Below, in pieces: positions 44,950 to 58,700 of a DNA stretch of 64,000 nucleotides (positions within the stretch are counted from its first letter, which is position 1; each line of letters starts with the position of its first letter). Location of the stretch: NCBI GenBank assembly GCA_902729315.2, contig LR746278.1, forward strand, positions 2,737,501 to 2,801,500. The letters are read 5' to 3'. The notes below the pieces were generated by a model. The model searched no databases. It was not told the origin of the DNA and saw only the letters and a list, made by a program, of their open reading frames with translations. Source of the stretch: Spirodela intermedia. Its lineage: Eukaryota > Streptophyta > Magnoliopsida > Alismatales > Araceae. The position numbers and the translations under genes were made by a program.

Positions 44950-45390
44950 ATACTCACGCGAAATTTTTTGGGATGTTCTACTGAAATATTATCACCGAAT
45001 ATTTTCATCACATATTCTTGTGACTACAATCAACATGCCTGATTATGATCGACATGAACGAGGTGATTCCGGAGATTAGAAGATAGGATATTACGCGAAA
45101 AGGTTTTGGGTGTTCTACTGAAATAATCAGCACTGAATGTAGTTTACTCGTATATTTTCATTACAGATTCATGTGACTATAATCGACATGCCTGATTACA
45201 GTCTACAAGAACGAGATGATTCCGGAGATTAGAAAATGTGATATCAGCGAAAAAGGTTTTGAATGTTCTACTGAAATGATCAGCAGAGTGTAGTTTACTC
45301 GTATATTTTCATCACAGATTCATGTGACTGCAATCAGCATGCCTAATTACAGTCGACATGAACGAGGTGATTCCGGAGATCAGAAGGGTG
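44950..45390 (+). repeat. ~150-bp tandem repeat, three units
   Basis: Units at about 44,950-45,087, 45,088-45,240 and 45,241-45,388. Shared landmarks: 'GCGAAA..GTTTTG', 'GTTCTACTGAAAT', 'TATTTTCATxACA.ATTC.TGTGACT', 'CATGCCTxATTA' and 'GATGATTCCGGAGAT'-like ends. The first unit lacks the 'GTAGTTTACTCG' segment. Confidence 0.9.
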
Positions 45391-46169
45391 TTGGCTATGT
45401 TCGGAGCTCTTCGGCCGTTCGCTCTTCTAATCCGCTGAACTTAGTTGTTGAGTGAAGACGGACCGTGATTTGGCCGATGACAGATCCTCTGCTGGCATCG
45501 AACTGCTCATGTGCAATGAGCCACCTAGAGAGCGATTGTATTTCCGCAGATCGAGCAATCGTGAATGGATCTAAAATTTTGAAACAGAATCGCAGGGAGA
45601 GGATCACCTGAGTTTGACTGAGATCGCCGATGCATCGTCGATGGAGATCTCGTCGTATTCTAAGAGGATGAAGCACCATAGCAGAGGGGGATCAAGAAAG
45701 AAATCGTACAACAGGAGCAAGTCCCATCGCGCGGGGGTGGCCGCAGCGGGAAGAAGAGGAAACCCGGAAGGGGAAGAAGAAGGCTGGCGGGGATTTAGCT
45801 ATAACACCCCATAATTTAACTGAATAAAATAAAGTTCCTGAAAAAAAATTATTTCGTTCTGAATACGCCAGTAGTATAGGGACTTCACTTTCTTACGGGG
45901 TAAGACTAGAACCATCGGAACGCCATACGGCGGCGGGAGGTCTGCCAACTCTCTGGAAGAATTTTCGGCGTCCCTGTATCAGGGGTTGGACTAGTGCCTG
46001 TTCTAGAATTGGAGCGCTCAGCCGCTGAGATCTCCCCAACGTTTTTGCCTGATCGTGAGGCTGGGGGGAGCTGCTGATTCTGCGGGCGTCTGAGGAAACC
46101 GATTCTTCAGTAAGGTCTGAAAGGCGGAGGTTGTCGATATCAGGACACCATTTCCTTCACTATAGACAG
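45391..46169. other. Promoter/leader region of PTAR1-like gene
   Basis: A GC-richer region upstream of the PTAR1-like start. A basic open frame at 45,614-45,814 (Lys/Arg/Ser/Gly-rich) has no recognisable family and is most likely non-coding. Confidence 0.4.
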
Positions 46170-49100
46170 ATGCCGAGGATTGGAGAGGCTCCCTGTGAGC
46201 CGATGAGAGGAGAACTGTCGTCGTCTCAGCAGCCTACGTCATCTGCAATCTCCGACGGTTCTGCCTTAGACTCGGTCGATGGGAACCGAGGTCTGGTCTT
46301 GCTAATGCAGTTGGAGCACATATTGGAGAACGACGCCCTCATGTGCGTGCCATCGGCGCTTTTTTTTTTCCATTTTTCTCTTTCGCAGAAGAAGTTTGCT
46401 AAATGGATGCTTTAATTTGCTCAGGATTTTGTTGCCGACCAATTACTAGATAATTCCAGATAACAGTGCTTGGCTTGGGGTCATAAAATTTTCAGGAGGA
46501 AATATGGCAGGATAAATTTTCTATCATATGCTAATTTTCTCGACCATCACCCTGTTGAAATATTAGAATAAGGAATATACTAAAGTAAATAAGAGAGTAG
46601 TTTAATGGGTATCTTGCAGAAATATGATGGTCCACTGGTGGCCAAAGCTCCTGATTTGAAGGACATTTTTATTGAACCTGAGCAATCAGCGTGGCCCCTT
46701 CTTTGATACTAAGGAAAATTGGTTTGATGTAAAAAGTTCGAGCCAAGAAACCGATGTCGATCACATATTGCCGTTCATGAAACACACCCAAGTAAGAACT
46801 GGTTAGAAACCAAATATTCTTGATTATCAACCGGATGCCGTTACTCTGGGGAAACAGATTATTGTCCCTAATTATTTTAAATGTCCTTCTGTTCACATAG
46901 TTGGAGGAAATCAAAAGATTTTTCTTATCGATTCTGCTTGTAGTAAGTGATCATATGTTATGTCATGCTCTTTTCATTTACTAGTTCTCTTGTATTATTT
47001 TACAGCGACGAATTAGGGTTTGTCCATCCGACTCAACTAGCAGCACTTAATGCACAGTCAGGGGTAGCTTTATCTTCTGATGCCATTCAGTCTGCAGCTG
47101 AGATCATGAGCGAAGGGACTGTTGAAGGTTCAATATTTTATGATGGGACGGTATTCTGGAACAGAGACCATAAGTTAGCCATCTCAACCACAGAGTTGCC
47201 ACAGTTATACGTTGCTGGCCAGAAAATGTTTTTCGATTCAATCAAGAAATACAAATCATCTCAGAACCACGATCAATCTCTTCAGAATGATGTTCTGAGA
47301 CACAGTAAATCCCTTTTACTTCTATGCTGTGACAGTGGGACCGCTTGGAATTCAAGGTAATGCTCTTCCTTCAACAATCATTTATTATATATATTTTTCT
47401 TTTCCTTTTATATATCTTTTATATCTATTTTGCACTCTATCTATTTGGTTTGCAGAAAAAGAAGGAAAGAGGAAAGAGGGTGATTGAATCATAACGAATT
47501 TCTTGATGAAAACATCAGTACAGAGTTGATTCAACTAAATTACCTTTGATTCTCTGTGATGATAGGCATCATGTTATCCCCATTTTCAGGATCAAGAGTT
47601 TTTGAAAATTCGCATATAATTCATCCAGTTGCTATGAATAGTACTACAGATTCGTTGAAAGCACTTCCTGACGATCTGTACTATAGCAGGTCGAAATAAA
47701 ATCTCAAAAAGTTATTAGAAGTTGGATAGAGAAGTTTCATGAGGTAATGCTGATCATAAGAAGTTTTGCCTACCACTTTCAAGGGAGTAAAATTATGACT
47801 AGAATATCGAATCAACCAAATCGCCGATAAGAAGGATATGCCAATCACTAATATATATACATACATGTGTATACAAACCCAGGACAACTTTTCAAGATCT
47901 AAGAATAGATTCATAGATATCCTTCAGGAAAGATTCCATGTACTTCAGAGGTGGTGAAACTACCGTTTTAATAAATAATTGACCACTGCTGAACTGGAAT
48001 TAAAAATTCTCTCACCACAACCAGACACAATTGAAAAGAAATCCTAGTAAAGAGGTGTTGAGGAGAATTATAACGTATTTAATAATACTGAAGCTTCAAG
48101 TTTGAAATGTGCAAGACTAAAATTCAGAGGCAACCCTACTTTAAATACTAGCGTCCCACCCCAACGTTGTAATTTACTTGGCTCTGCCCCGCTTGCTGGT
48201 CACTCAGTTCCGCTCCTAAACTGTTGAAGTTTGGTTTCTGTTGGGGACCAATTCGTGAACATACCACCAAGCCAGTTTTTATTCATTTCAATCCTGGGCA
48301 CTTTTCCAAAATCTTCCTAAAATATTAAAAAGTGATTTAGGAAAAAAATCAATTGAAAATAAAGGTTAAAAAATGAACATCCAAATTATTTAAACGTAAT
48401 AGTACTGTAGTACTTGGTGACTAGTGGTGGATTATAGCGCATTTAAGCCTATTTTTGTGAAAGAATACCTCGCTAGATGATGCCTGTGTATCTTCAATAA
48501 CCCAAATTCACAGTATTATTCTACTTAGTTTAGTGCATTAATTTGTGTTTTTTCATTATTAATAAAATGATAATAGATATGATATAAACTTCATCAATTT
48601 TGTCAATGCACTTTTTGCTCATTTCTGTTTGTCTATGTTTTACGAAACACTCTCTTGGGCATCACGACTTTATCTAGTAGAAAATACCATCCGGTTGGTA
48701 CAGATCGTCATCCAAGGGATGCCTTGTCATTTCCCATGTGACAAGAGATTTTGGAGAACTATTCCAACTAGGGACATTGGGAAGCATGTACAGTGGACGT
48801 TCACCCTGGCTTGCCTTGACGAGTGCTGGCTCCTTAAGCAGTTAGGCTGCTATAAGATGCAGAAGTGGGTGACTTTTTTAAAATTTTCAATATTTCAGTG
48901 CTTTCAGTAGGCCTTTTTTGAGGGGAGAAGAAGAATTTGCATTCTGCAAATGTCAAATGAAACTCTCGAGAAGGAATTAAATTATTTCCAATTTATACTT
49001 CTATATGAAATTTTAAATTGACTGGAATGTCAACATTTCAAAGCTAACTTTCTGATTCTTTCAAAATCAAATCACACAAATTTCCAAAACAAAAAGGCCT

Positions 49101-52100
49101 TCATTCGCCCAACCAACGTTCCAATGACTAAATATCCTATACATGCTTTGATAATGGTAAAAAATGTTACGAAAGTTGACTATGGCTTTTATATTGTTTT
49201 GCCACGAGTAGAAAGGTGCCAAACCACTAACACTCTTCCCTCGCTGCCTCTAAAAGACTCTGTTAATGTACTTTTGGGATGCCAGTGGGCTTTGAGATAA
49301 CATGCAGAAAAAAAGATAATAAATTAAACAACATATTTTACTTTATGTTGTTATGTTGTTTCTTTTTTTTCACAGAAGGTTTGAAGGATTCATTAAATGG
49401 TACAGAATAGAAGGAGATAATTTCTGTTTTTAATGGAAGAAGATAGGGAAATAATATGAACGCATTATTAATCGACGAAAATATTCAGAAAATTCACTTA
49501 ATTTTACTTTCTGTTTTTCCTTTTTTAACTCTAAGATCGGAGGAGAGACAGAATGGATGATGAAAAGTTGTTTGGAGAGGATCATTATCGTGTTTATTCC
49601 TTTATTTTCCAAATCTATTTAACTGTGAGAGATTTCTGTATACCTTCTGAATAGAAAATTTACACTGGGGTAGGTTCCAATACCACAATATATGATTGTG
49701 ACGAATCCTACCAGTGTCATAATTGATTCTGCTTTGAGAAGATTTTCCAACGAGAAAATGTAGGTAAAAAGTTTTGGCTGTGTTGGCTGACTCAGAAGCT
49801 CTGGGGTTTTCGTTAGATAGTGTGCATGTCAAATTTTGTCATTTTAATTTTTATGTGATATTTAAACATCCAAATTTATTTGATTTAATTTCTCTGCATG
49901 AACATTTCCTTATTGATATCATGGATTTACCTTGACAAGAATGATAAATTTTCTAAAGAATACTCTTTATCCCAAGCTGTGTCAATTTTTTTAACGATTT
50001 TCTCTTCAGGAATCATTTGGGTGTTTATTTTTTTTATCTAACTTTTAATTATTCTGGCACTATTCAGGAAGTTGGTGATTTCGGGGAATCCATCTTTATC
50101 ATTGCTTATGAGTGAACTCCAATTATCAACACTGATTCTGTCATATTCACCGAAGAGTGAAAATTCTTGGAGTCATCGGTAAATTAAATAAACCATCTTT
50201 CTTCTTTCATTTACACATACCGCTAAAGTTTTGGGACGTACATCTTAAAATATACAACCTTCTGGTCATGGACATTTGCTTCTGAAGTTGTACCATAAGA
50301 AGTTCGTTTAACACAGATGGTCTACTTTCATTTCATAATCCACAAATATTCTAACCCATAACTTATTTTTCCTAGGCGTTGGGTAATCAAACATATTGAG
50401 CGGGTATCTGGGGATCCGTCTGACATCCTAGGAGAAGAATCAGAATTGGTGAAGAGAATAGCTGAGGTTCATTTTCAATCCATTTACTGAGATCTTCGAT
50501 ATGGAATGTTTATGTGACTTCAATTCATGGATAAACCAGAGCACCTTAAGGATCCTCTCTTTTCTAGTGAATGCTGAGCTTGTTCTTCTCTGTGTACTTT
50601 TTTGCATAAACTGCTTGGATATTTCTGATAAAAAAGAATTCCTTTTAAGTAATTATTCTCACCTCTGGTATCTCATATTCTATGTGCGCAAGGTTGAAGT
50701 TGTAGTGCCTTTTTGAAAGTGTTTAAATCCTCACCTGTTATAAAGTTAAAGATTTCTCAGGTCTCTACTGATACTTCTGTGTTTGTTTCTGTCAGAAACT
50801 TTGTTGGTTTAGTTTTATAAACAAATCTTATTGTTCTCCTGCCATAACAAAGATCTTAAAATGCTGGACATCAAATTCAACTCATGTTTAGAAATTAAAC
50901 TCCATTGAAAAGATTTCGAGACATTATCAAGAATTTGTACAACTTTCCAGAAACGCACATAGCTTTCAAGGTATCCCTTTGCTGGTTTTTTTTTTGAAAG
51001 ATAAGCGTTATATTTGCGTACTATTTAGTACCATTTTCCGAAAACGGACTGTCTTCTTGAATATGTCGCTGATTTTGCGTTACTGATATATTGCCAATGT
51101 ATCCTGGGAAGCATTATATCTATTTAAACAATGTTATGCAATCCATTGTTGGGAACTGTCCTAAATGGCTAGTTTAATTCCATCAATAAAAAACTCACAT
51201 GTTTATGATTAGTCAGTTTTCATATGATTTGCAATCCGATTGAAACTCATATGTTATGCAATCCAATTGAAAATGGGTTTGAACTTTCCAGACGTGTATC
51301 CTCTTGGAGACAAATTATACATAAAAAAAATAATTTTAAGTGATATTTTAAGGATTCTTTAACATTGTTAATATAGACAATCTGAAACTTGGAAATGCTC
51401 TAGCCCAGGCGCTTTTCCACCTGAAATATTGCCTCTTGTGTTGGGGTTACTTTGGAAACTATGGTTTTTCTCAAATCATCTTGAAGAACGCTGCGCCTAG
51501 CTAGAAGACATCTTATCTAAAATAATAATCCTAACCAGTGAATTTGTATACTTCTGGACCACTAAAATTGGCATGCTTGATATGATACTATTTTCTCCTG
51601 GGAAATATGAAGGTACTGTTGAGATAAATTTTATCATTCTGATCCAGTGTTTGTGTTTTTTCTGCAGAAAACAAAAATGAACTATCGTGCATGGAATCAT
51701 CTCTGCTGGCTTGTTTCATATATGTCGAGAAGCCAGGTGTGATTTAAATTGTTGCTTTGGTTTCACGTGTGGAACACTCAACGCTTTGGTGATGGCATAT
51801 GACTACTTCAAAGAATTATTAAAAAAAGATTATAGTGATGGTTACCTATTTGAGTGTTTTCAGAAAATAGGCCTTAATAGATGATTGGATAACTGGAAAG
51901 TAAATAGGTAGTGCCTGGTCAATGATCCAGTATAGTTTCATTCTTTAACTATAAGACTACTAACCCAGGACAGTAGCTCAGCCAGTGATTTCCAATTTGG
52001 CTTTCAGAAGTATTCTACGTTGATTAAATTTTTCGAGCTCTGTGGGTGTTTAAAGTTTATTCTTCAGGAAAAACAACAAATATAACCTCGTTTTAAAATT

Positions 52101-54506
52101 CAATTTTTTGTGTGAATATCTGTACCCTTGTATTGGCTTTAGATTTCACTTATTTGAGGTCAATCTTGGCCTGCTTTTAATTTCCCTGTGTTTGGGGGAA
52201 TAATTTTGTTCTCAAATGGCCAATGTACTTAGAGCTTCTTTTTGGCATTTTCTGCAGATGCTTGATGAGCTAAAATTTTCAAGAAAATGGGCAGAGTTGA
52301 ATGTTGCTGATAACTGTTGCTTTCAGCTCCGCAGAGTGAGAAAACTCATCTTATGGAGCCTTCGGTTAGAAAGTCACCGATGAAAATGGCAAAACTCTGT
52401 CGTGATTTAATCTGTGAATCATCTTTTTTCTGAGATAGAGTTTTAATTATTGGATCCCTTATCTCATTTATAGAGACCAGATTTGGAATCAATTTATGCG
52501 AATCCAGGGGTTTCTAGCACAGGATTTCCCCAGAAACCTGAATGATCTGTATTAAATCAGATCTGATTCTTGGCTCAGACAGGTCGTCTCTGTGCTCCAT
52601 GGAATTTAGTTGGGATGAATGGTGGTGATCGTTTTAGATATTGTGTACCTTTTATGATGCAGAAAAATGATCAAATTGCCTTTGACCGCTTGTCTCATTT
52701 AAAGTTACCTTGATCAGGCCTACGGACTAGTTTGCAGTGTTTTTATATGACAATGACAGAAACCTTTGTCAAATCCTTCAATACATCATAATTTATTGAC
52801 TAGTCTCTGTCATATCAGTTTCATTATATGATATCATGGATACCTCACCGAGATTTCCCCAACAATATAGCATCATGTGAGACTCAAAATTTTATAGATC
52901 TGAATCTTTCCTTGGATCTTGAACTGCAGAGACTAATGCTTAAAATTTCCGAATTTAAACCTGAAAATCAATGTGGAGATGAAGGATTGCTCGCGAAGTC
53001 TGAAATTTACAAAATATGGGAGGTACTTGTTTCTTGATTTGGATTAAATTGCACCTGGTCCATTTTATCTATTTTTTAAATTGTGGAAATGCTTTACCAA
53101 ATATTCACTTCTGTCCTAGAAATTAAACCGCTTATTTTTTATGCAGAAACTTCCTATGCCAAATTCTATGGAGTTGATTATTTATATCCAGACAAATTTC
53201 TAATATTTTTTCCTGAAAGTACATTCTCCTAACTTTGGAGATGTTGAATTTTTATGACCGCTCTGAAAGTAAATTAGACCGTTTTCAAAAAAAAAAACTT
53301 TTTAAAGTGTTATACGCACATGAGGATGTTGAATTTGAAAACAGATTTGCCTCCAAATCCATTATTACCAAAAGCTTTTAATAGTATGGCTGTGATGTGT
53401 CACTACATACTGCTATCTCCATTATAGAAGGAGAGAAAAAAGGATCAAGTTGGCTAGTAAATGAAATAGTAATACTATAATAAAGATCTCTATTCTAGTT
53501 CTATTATCAGCGATAGGTCTAAATCTAAGAGAAATTCTAGGTAACGTTTGTTGCTCATTTTGGCAAATCTCCACTATCTTTCTTCGGCTGAGTGGCTTTA
53601 TAGAACCGTTGATCTTCAGTTGAAGTATTCTTTATTTTTTCACTCAGTCACCTCGTGCAAGACAAAATGAATTGCTTTTCAAAATTTTAGTCTTTTTTCT
53701 TGAATTCTATCTTCAAACTAATAGCCTGAGATCCAGCACCTTAAGACGGAAGATAATTTTTTCCCTTTTATGATCATCGCTCAGGTTGCAGCTTCTAAGA
53801 AGTTCATCCTTTTCATCAGAGTGATTCTAGGTCTGCATGTTGTCTTTTCAGGATGAATTCAGGTGGAACTGTCTGCTTATTCAACGTTATATTGGGAGGG
53901 AGGTAATCTTTGCTTTAGAGAAGCTAGGGATCTCACATCCGCTCTTCTGAAACCCCATTCATGGAGCATGCTGCGTCTTTTGCAGGCCTTGTGGATTCAT
54001 CGCCGTTTCCTCTTTCAGTTTTGGCTGAATTATCTTTCCACCGATCCCTGTTTAAATCCTTCCGATTCGAGAAGCTGCCCTGCTGTTCTTGATGTGGCCG
54101 ATTTTCTTCAAAAGGAGCTGCAGCTGCTCCTCGTATGCTTGAGCTCACCAGGGGATGAGTTCGAGGATGGCAGAGTCCAGTCTGAGCATGCGAGGTCATA
54201 TTTCTTCTGGATATTGAAGGTTTGTGAATGATCTTACTCGATAGTTCCCACAAGAAGGAAGTTTAGACTTTACTTAATAATTACCCCAATGCATTTATTT
54301 AATTATTTAGTTATTCATTTCATTTTCCTTACCAAATTCTGAAGCAGCATATTCCATTTGGCCCGCTTAGTGGCCTTTGGGAAAAACTGAGGGGTGTCGA
54401 AGAACTGAAGGCCCTGCTGAGAGAATCCTCTTCCCCTGTGAAGATCCACTTGTGGAGGAGCTTTCTGGGAAGACCAATTTGGGATGATTTATTTGGTCCA
54501 ACATAG
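46170..54506 (+). CDS. PTAR1-like protein prenyltransferase alpha-subunit repeat protein
   Basis: Ten exons: 46170-46342, 47006-47356, 50068-50178, 50376-50466, 51668-51736, 52258-52335, 52930-53022, 53852-53902, 53986-54219 and 54348-54506. All are in phase with GT-AG sites and give 469 aa. It carries protein prenyltransferase alpha (PPTA) repeats with W-x-x-R-type cores: [56 protein letters not shown] and [15 protein letters not shown]. This pattern fits the PTAR1 group rather than canonical farnesyl/Rab geranylgeranyl transferase alpha subunits (PTAR1 has been linked to Rab/Golgi SNARE geranylgeranylation in animals; the plant role is inference). The N-terminus ([26 protein letters not shown]) also fits. 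Start 46170 is preferred over in-frame 46131. Intron 2 is 2.7 kb. Confidence 0.88.
47357..50067 (+). other. Large intron 2 of PTAR1-like gene
   Basis: 2.7 kb, AT-rich, starting GTAATG and ending TATTCAG. Contains only short unrecognised open frames; possible old repeat material but no clear element ends. Confidence 0.75.
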
Positions 54507-55405
54507 TATTATGCATCCTTGGTGGCGGACGTTTTGAAGGATATACAGGTAACCGCATGATTTATGGTGCCAATTGAATGAAGGTTATGATCTTGAGTTG
54601 CTCTTATGATAAGAATATCCCCTTCGCCTGGAATGGTGGTGGGAGATGAAGATATAGGGAGAGGGTCACCGGCATGAGCTTTTTCTTTTTTTAATTGTTG
54701 CTGCTGTTGTTGTTGCATGAATATTGTTGAAAAGATTGATCAATTGATTTCCAGAGAGGAAAGAGAGACCGATCAGGCTACCTGATGCAGCAAAAGTTGC
54801 ATGGAATAGTAAATCTAACCTTGAATTCACTAGACACGAAAATGGGACTTTAATGATCGGAAAAGTACTCTTGAATCCAGAAGGGTTGATTTTTTACGAT
54901 TCTTGAATCCACAAAAATTAGAATAACATTTCTTGGATTCACAAGAGTTGCTTGAATCTAAATACTCACAATTATCTCAAAGATAGTGAAATTTTGTAAC
55001 AATCTAGATCATTTAAGCATTACAATATGGTGAACTTTAAACAATCAAAATTTATGTCGGCATCTCAAAAAATCAGATCAATTTAGGACTAATATCAACA
55101 TATCTTAAAAATAAGGCAATTATTATAATTGAAACTTTGATGCTTTATTGACACATTTTGATTTATGTTTATTTTTATTTTATGCTTTTTTTGGGTCTTC
55201 TCATCTCTATAGTTCACAATTCACATTACCAAAATGTTAGGCCCATTGACTATGAGCTTTCCTTTGTTGTGCATGTTGTTCTACATCACTTATTCTCATT
55301 TTGGGCCTTCAAATATCTATGGTCAATAATTTTTTGTTTTCAGGCCATGTGGGTCAAAAAATTTCCAGCTTTGCCTTTCTTTGAATGATGACCCACATTA
55401 CTATT
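54507..55405. other. 3' flank of PTAR1-like gene
   Basis: A short TTG/TGC-rich run at 54,697-54,718, and AT-rich sequence with four loosely repeated 'CTTGAATCCA-AAG' type words between 54,820 and 54,960. No gene seen. It ends at the CTATT target-site duplication (55,401-55,405). Confidence 0.5.
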
Positions 55406-55749
55406 TATCAAGACTTATGCATTATACTTCCTTTCTTTTATTTTCTTTATTACTGTAGTTTCTTTGTCTCATTTTAGTTAGGCCCAGTTCAATCAGCCAA
55501 TGTTATTTCAGTTAGTAATGAACCAGACTGGCTCAACCCATTATGGTTTATATTTGGTTTGGTTCACCCCATAACCAATGGGACTAATATAAAGCCTGGT
55601 CTTGATCCCTCTTTTGAAGGTAATGTGAGATAAGGGCTCAATTGTTCTTTCTTTGTCTCTTTCTTGTGGCTTTGTCTCTCCATCTCTCAATTGAAGGATT
55701 CCTTAAAATTGTAGAGCGATTGTGACTATTTGATGTACAAGTTCTCACA
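55406..55749 (+). repeat. 5' LTR of the copia element
   Basis: 344 bp. It begins TATCAAGACTTATG (TG mutated to TA) and ends TTGATGTACAAGTTCTCACA. Both ends match the 3' LTR. Confidence 0.85.
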
Positions 55750-58700
55750 TGGTATCAAAGCTTCATTTATGGGTGTAATCCACTCTACATCGTCTTTCTT
55801 GTCATCAAATATCTTTATCCACCCAATTGATTCGTGCCTCATCAACTACAATGAGGTTTTTCTTCTGTGCCATTTTTTTCACTAGTGTGATGAGGCATGC
55901 TATGATATACTTGAAAGTTTTTTGTAGATGGATTGCTCATTCTATAGTTTCATATTGGTTCGAGAGTGAGTTTGGCCTACTTATCACTAGCAGATCATCT
56001 TGAGACTATTTTTCTATACATTGTGATTCATATTGAAAGATTTTAATTGATGAAATTAAAGTATATGTATTAATTTTAACTTCACTTGAAAATTTTGAAA
56101 GTCATTTTGCATAGAGAGTAACCTGATTTTAGCATTAGATCAAAAACTTATATACTTTGAGCTATCTATAATTTCACATGCAGATCATTTAGATGACATA
56201 AATTACTTTGGAAGGTCACAAAAAGTTAGAATTGTAATGAAAAAGTAAAGGACTTTTGAGTCACTAAATCAAGGTCTAGAGGACAATGATCACAGTTTAA
56301 GAGTAGATTATCAGGTAGAGTAAAAAATAATGACATAATTGTGGACTGCAATGAATCTTGAAATTAGAAGAACTTGTTTAGATCTTCGTATAACTATGGA
56401 TATTTGGCAAAACTTACATCAAACATATTCTACAGAAAATGATGATGCTGAATTATATGAATTGAAATTGAAAATGGTAAATTTGTGATGATTTTTTTTT
56501 GATGGAATGCACTAATGAATTGATCACTCTATAACAAGAATTTGTCCAATTGTAGTGGCAATATATAATAATATAATAGTAGAACAAGAGCATATAAGTA
56601 CTTAGTGGGCATCAACTCAGAGTTTGACTATATGTGTTCAGATTTTTAAATGAGAAAGGGCACCACAATTGAATGAAGAAATATCTTTGATTAGGGGGAT
56701 AAGAGAGTCAAATAAATTTAATATTAGATTCACATGATAGCATTGATAACTCTATATTTGTAGCTATAAGTACAAATTCAGAAAAAAAAGTAAACCTCAA
56801 TTTTAGCCAACACCTGACCAAGAAAACTTACAAAATTAGAAATGTGATGATAAGTCTATTTTATGATTCATTTGTTGTAATGAATCACATCATACTTGTG
56901 ATAGGTGGTACAGACCCCATGGTAGACCACCACATTACTCATAGTCCAAAAATAATAGACATATTTATACATCAGTTTAATAATATCAAAAAACAAGTAA
57001 AAGTTTCCAAACTCAACATTGGATCCATCCACACCAAGTGGAGGTTAAGATGGTTGAAACGTCTTTAGAAGCATATTCTTTGGTTCAATCAAGTGAATTT
57101 TCATTCCTATCTAAATTAATTGCCTTAAACACTGATTCTTCTTTCACTTTTTCAAATTCTTGAATTATGGACTCAAGAGCCATTGAACGTATGATAAACT
57201 CAATTTTATTATTTTCAACTTATTCTTCATGTTCTAATAATAGAATAGTTGCTATTACATATGAATCCTTAATCACTACTACAAGCATAGAAAATATTCA
57301 TTTCACTCCTTTATTTATTCTACGTAATATTCTTCACATCTCCAAATTGACCACAAATTTAATTTATGTCAGTAAACTTTTGATTTACATTAACATATTG
57401 ATTTGGTGTTAATTTTTGTTTGATCTATGACAAGGTATTGATAAGTCTTCATTATCATGACTTAATAATTAGTAAATAATATAGTTTTAGTCTTAACTTA
57501 TGATAAATAGACTTATATTTGTGTTAAAGTGTGATAAATGGTTTTTAATTATTCAAAATGAATTTTTGGGTAATTATGTGATTTTATATAAATTTATATA
57601 ATTTTTACAATCTTACTTTTGAGATAAATAAAGAAAAAGAAATAAAAATAAAAATAAAATAGAATGGGAGGACTCATTGACTAGCCAGGCCTATAAGCGA
57701 GTTGGAAGCACAATTGGAGAGTAGCTACAAGCAGGGGCTCGAGCGACTTGAATTGATAAGGGCATGTGTGTGCCACTCTCTTTCCACATCACTAGTGACT
57801 AGCCGATTGTGAGGCAAAGAGTGGTCGTACATACGCAAGAAATAGACTTGCAAATATAATATTATTATATATTCATCTGAAACTTTGGCACACAAGTGAT
57901 GTGAGACTAAACTCGTGTCACACCTTCCCCAAAAAGGGTGGGTAATCGGCATGGGTTTGAATCCTCTTAGAGCCAAAACTCATATTTTTTATTTAATTAT
58001 CATGACTTTTTTGCAAATCACCGATAAAGGATTAAGCAACTAGAATCGCTAGATCATTGACAAAAATCTCGTCAATGTGATTTGTGGAGCATTGTTACTA
58101 AAATTACTGAATGATTTGCAATAAAAGGATCACAAATCCATCGAGAAAAGCATCTCCGATTGATCGACGAACAAGTCGTCGTTGGGAAGAAGATGATTTA
58201 CCGGGAGATGAGTCACCACCTTCTGAGAGTGTACCAAATGCGATGAAGAGCCTTTTCTTACTACATGGAATTGAGGATGAAGCTCCCTAATATGCACCTT
58301 ACCTCTATCCAACTTCTCTCTGTCAGGTGACAACCATCGGAGAATTGTAAAGTTGCTATTTTTTTGCTCCGTTGGGTGACAATCGTCAGAGATGATTTGA
58401 CGACCTATTTCATTGATCTCTAGACTTCGCAAAGAGATCTAGAGATTGCTCACGTCGTCCTTGTCTAAAGAGAGCCTTTGAGGCCATAGACACTACATGA
58501 CAATCCTCCCGAATACTCAAGATTTTAGTGTATTGCCAACATATCGCCACTGTGACGTTGGAACTCTATTTTTCTACTTTCAACTTACTTTCTACTTCAT
58601 TTAGTAATAATTTGTGTGATTTAAATTTACCAAGATATACTTCATTCAATTACGATTCTTTCGGCTTTTATAGATCTTAATTTGATCAATTAAATCGTCT

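Noticed and set aside
44950-45390. CRISPR-like array
   Set aside because: The repeat units are contiguous ~150-bp tandem copies without unique spacers, and the genome is a plant's.
45614-45814. Basic 66-aa frame
   Set aside because: Low complexity, no family resemblance, no clear link by splicing to the PTAR1-like gene.
46600-46940. Possible extra exon in PTAR1-like intron 1
   Set aside because: Frames are broken, and the exon 1 to exon 2 junction already gives a continuous conserved reading (NDALIDELGF).
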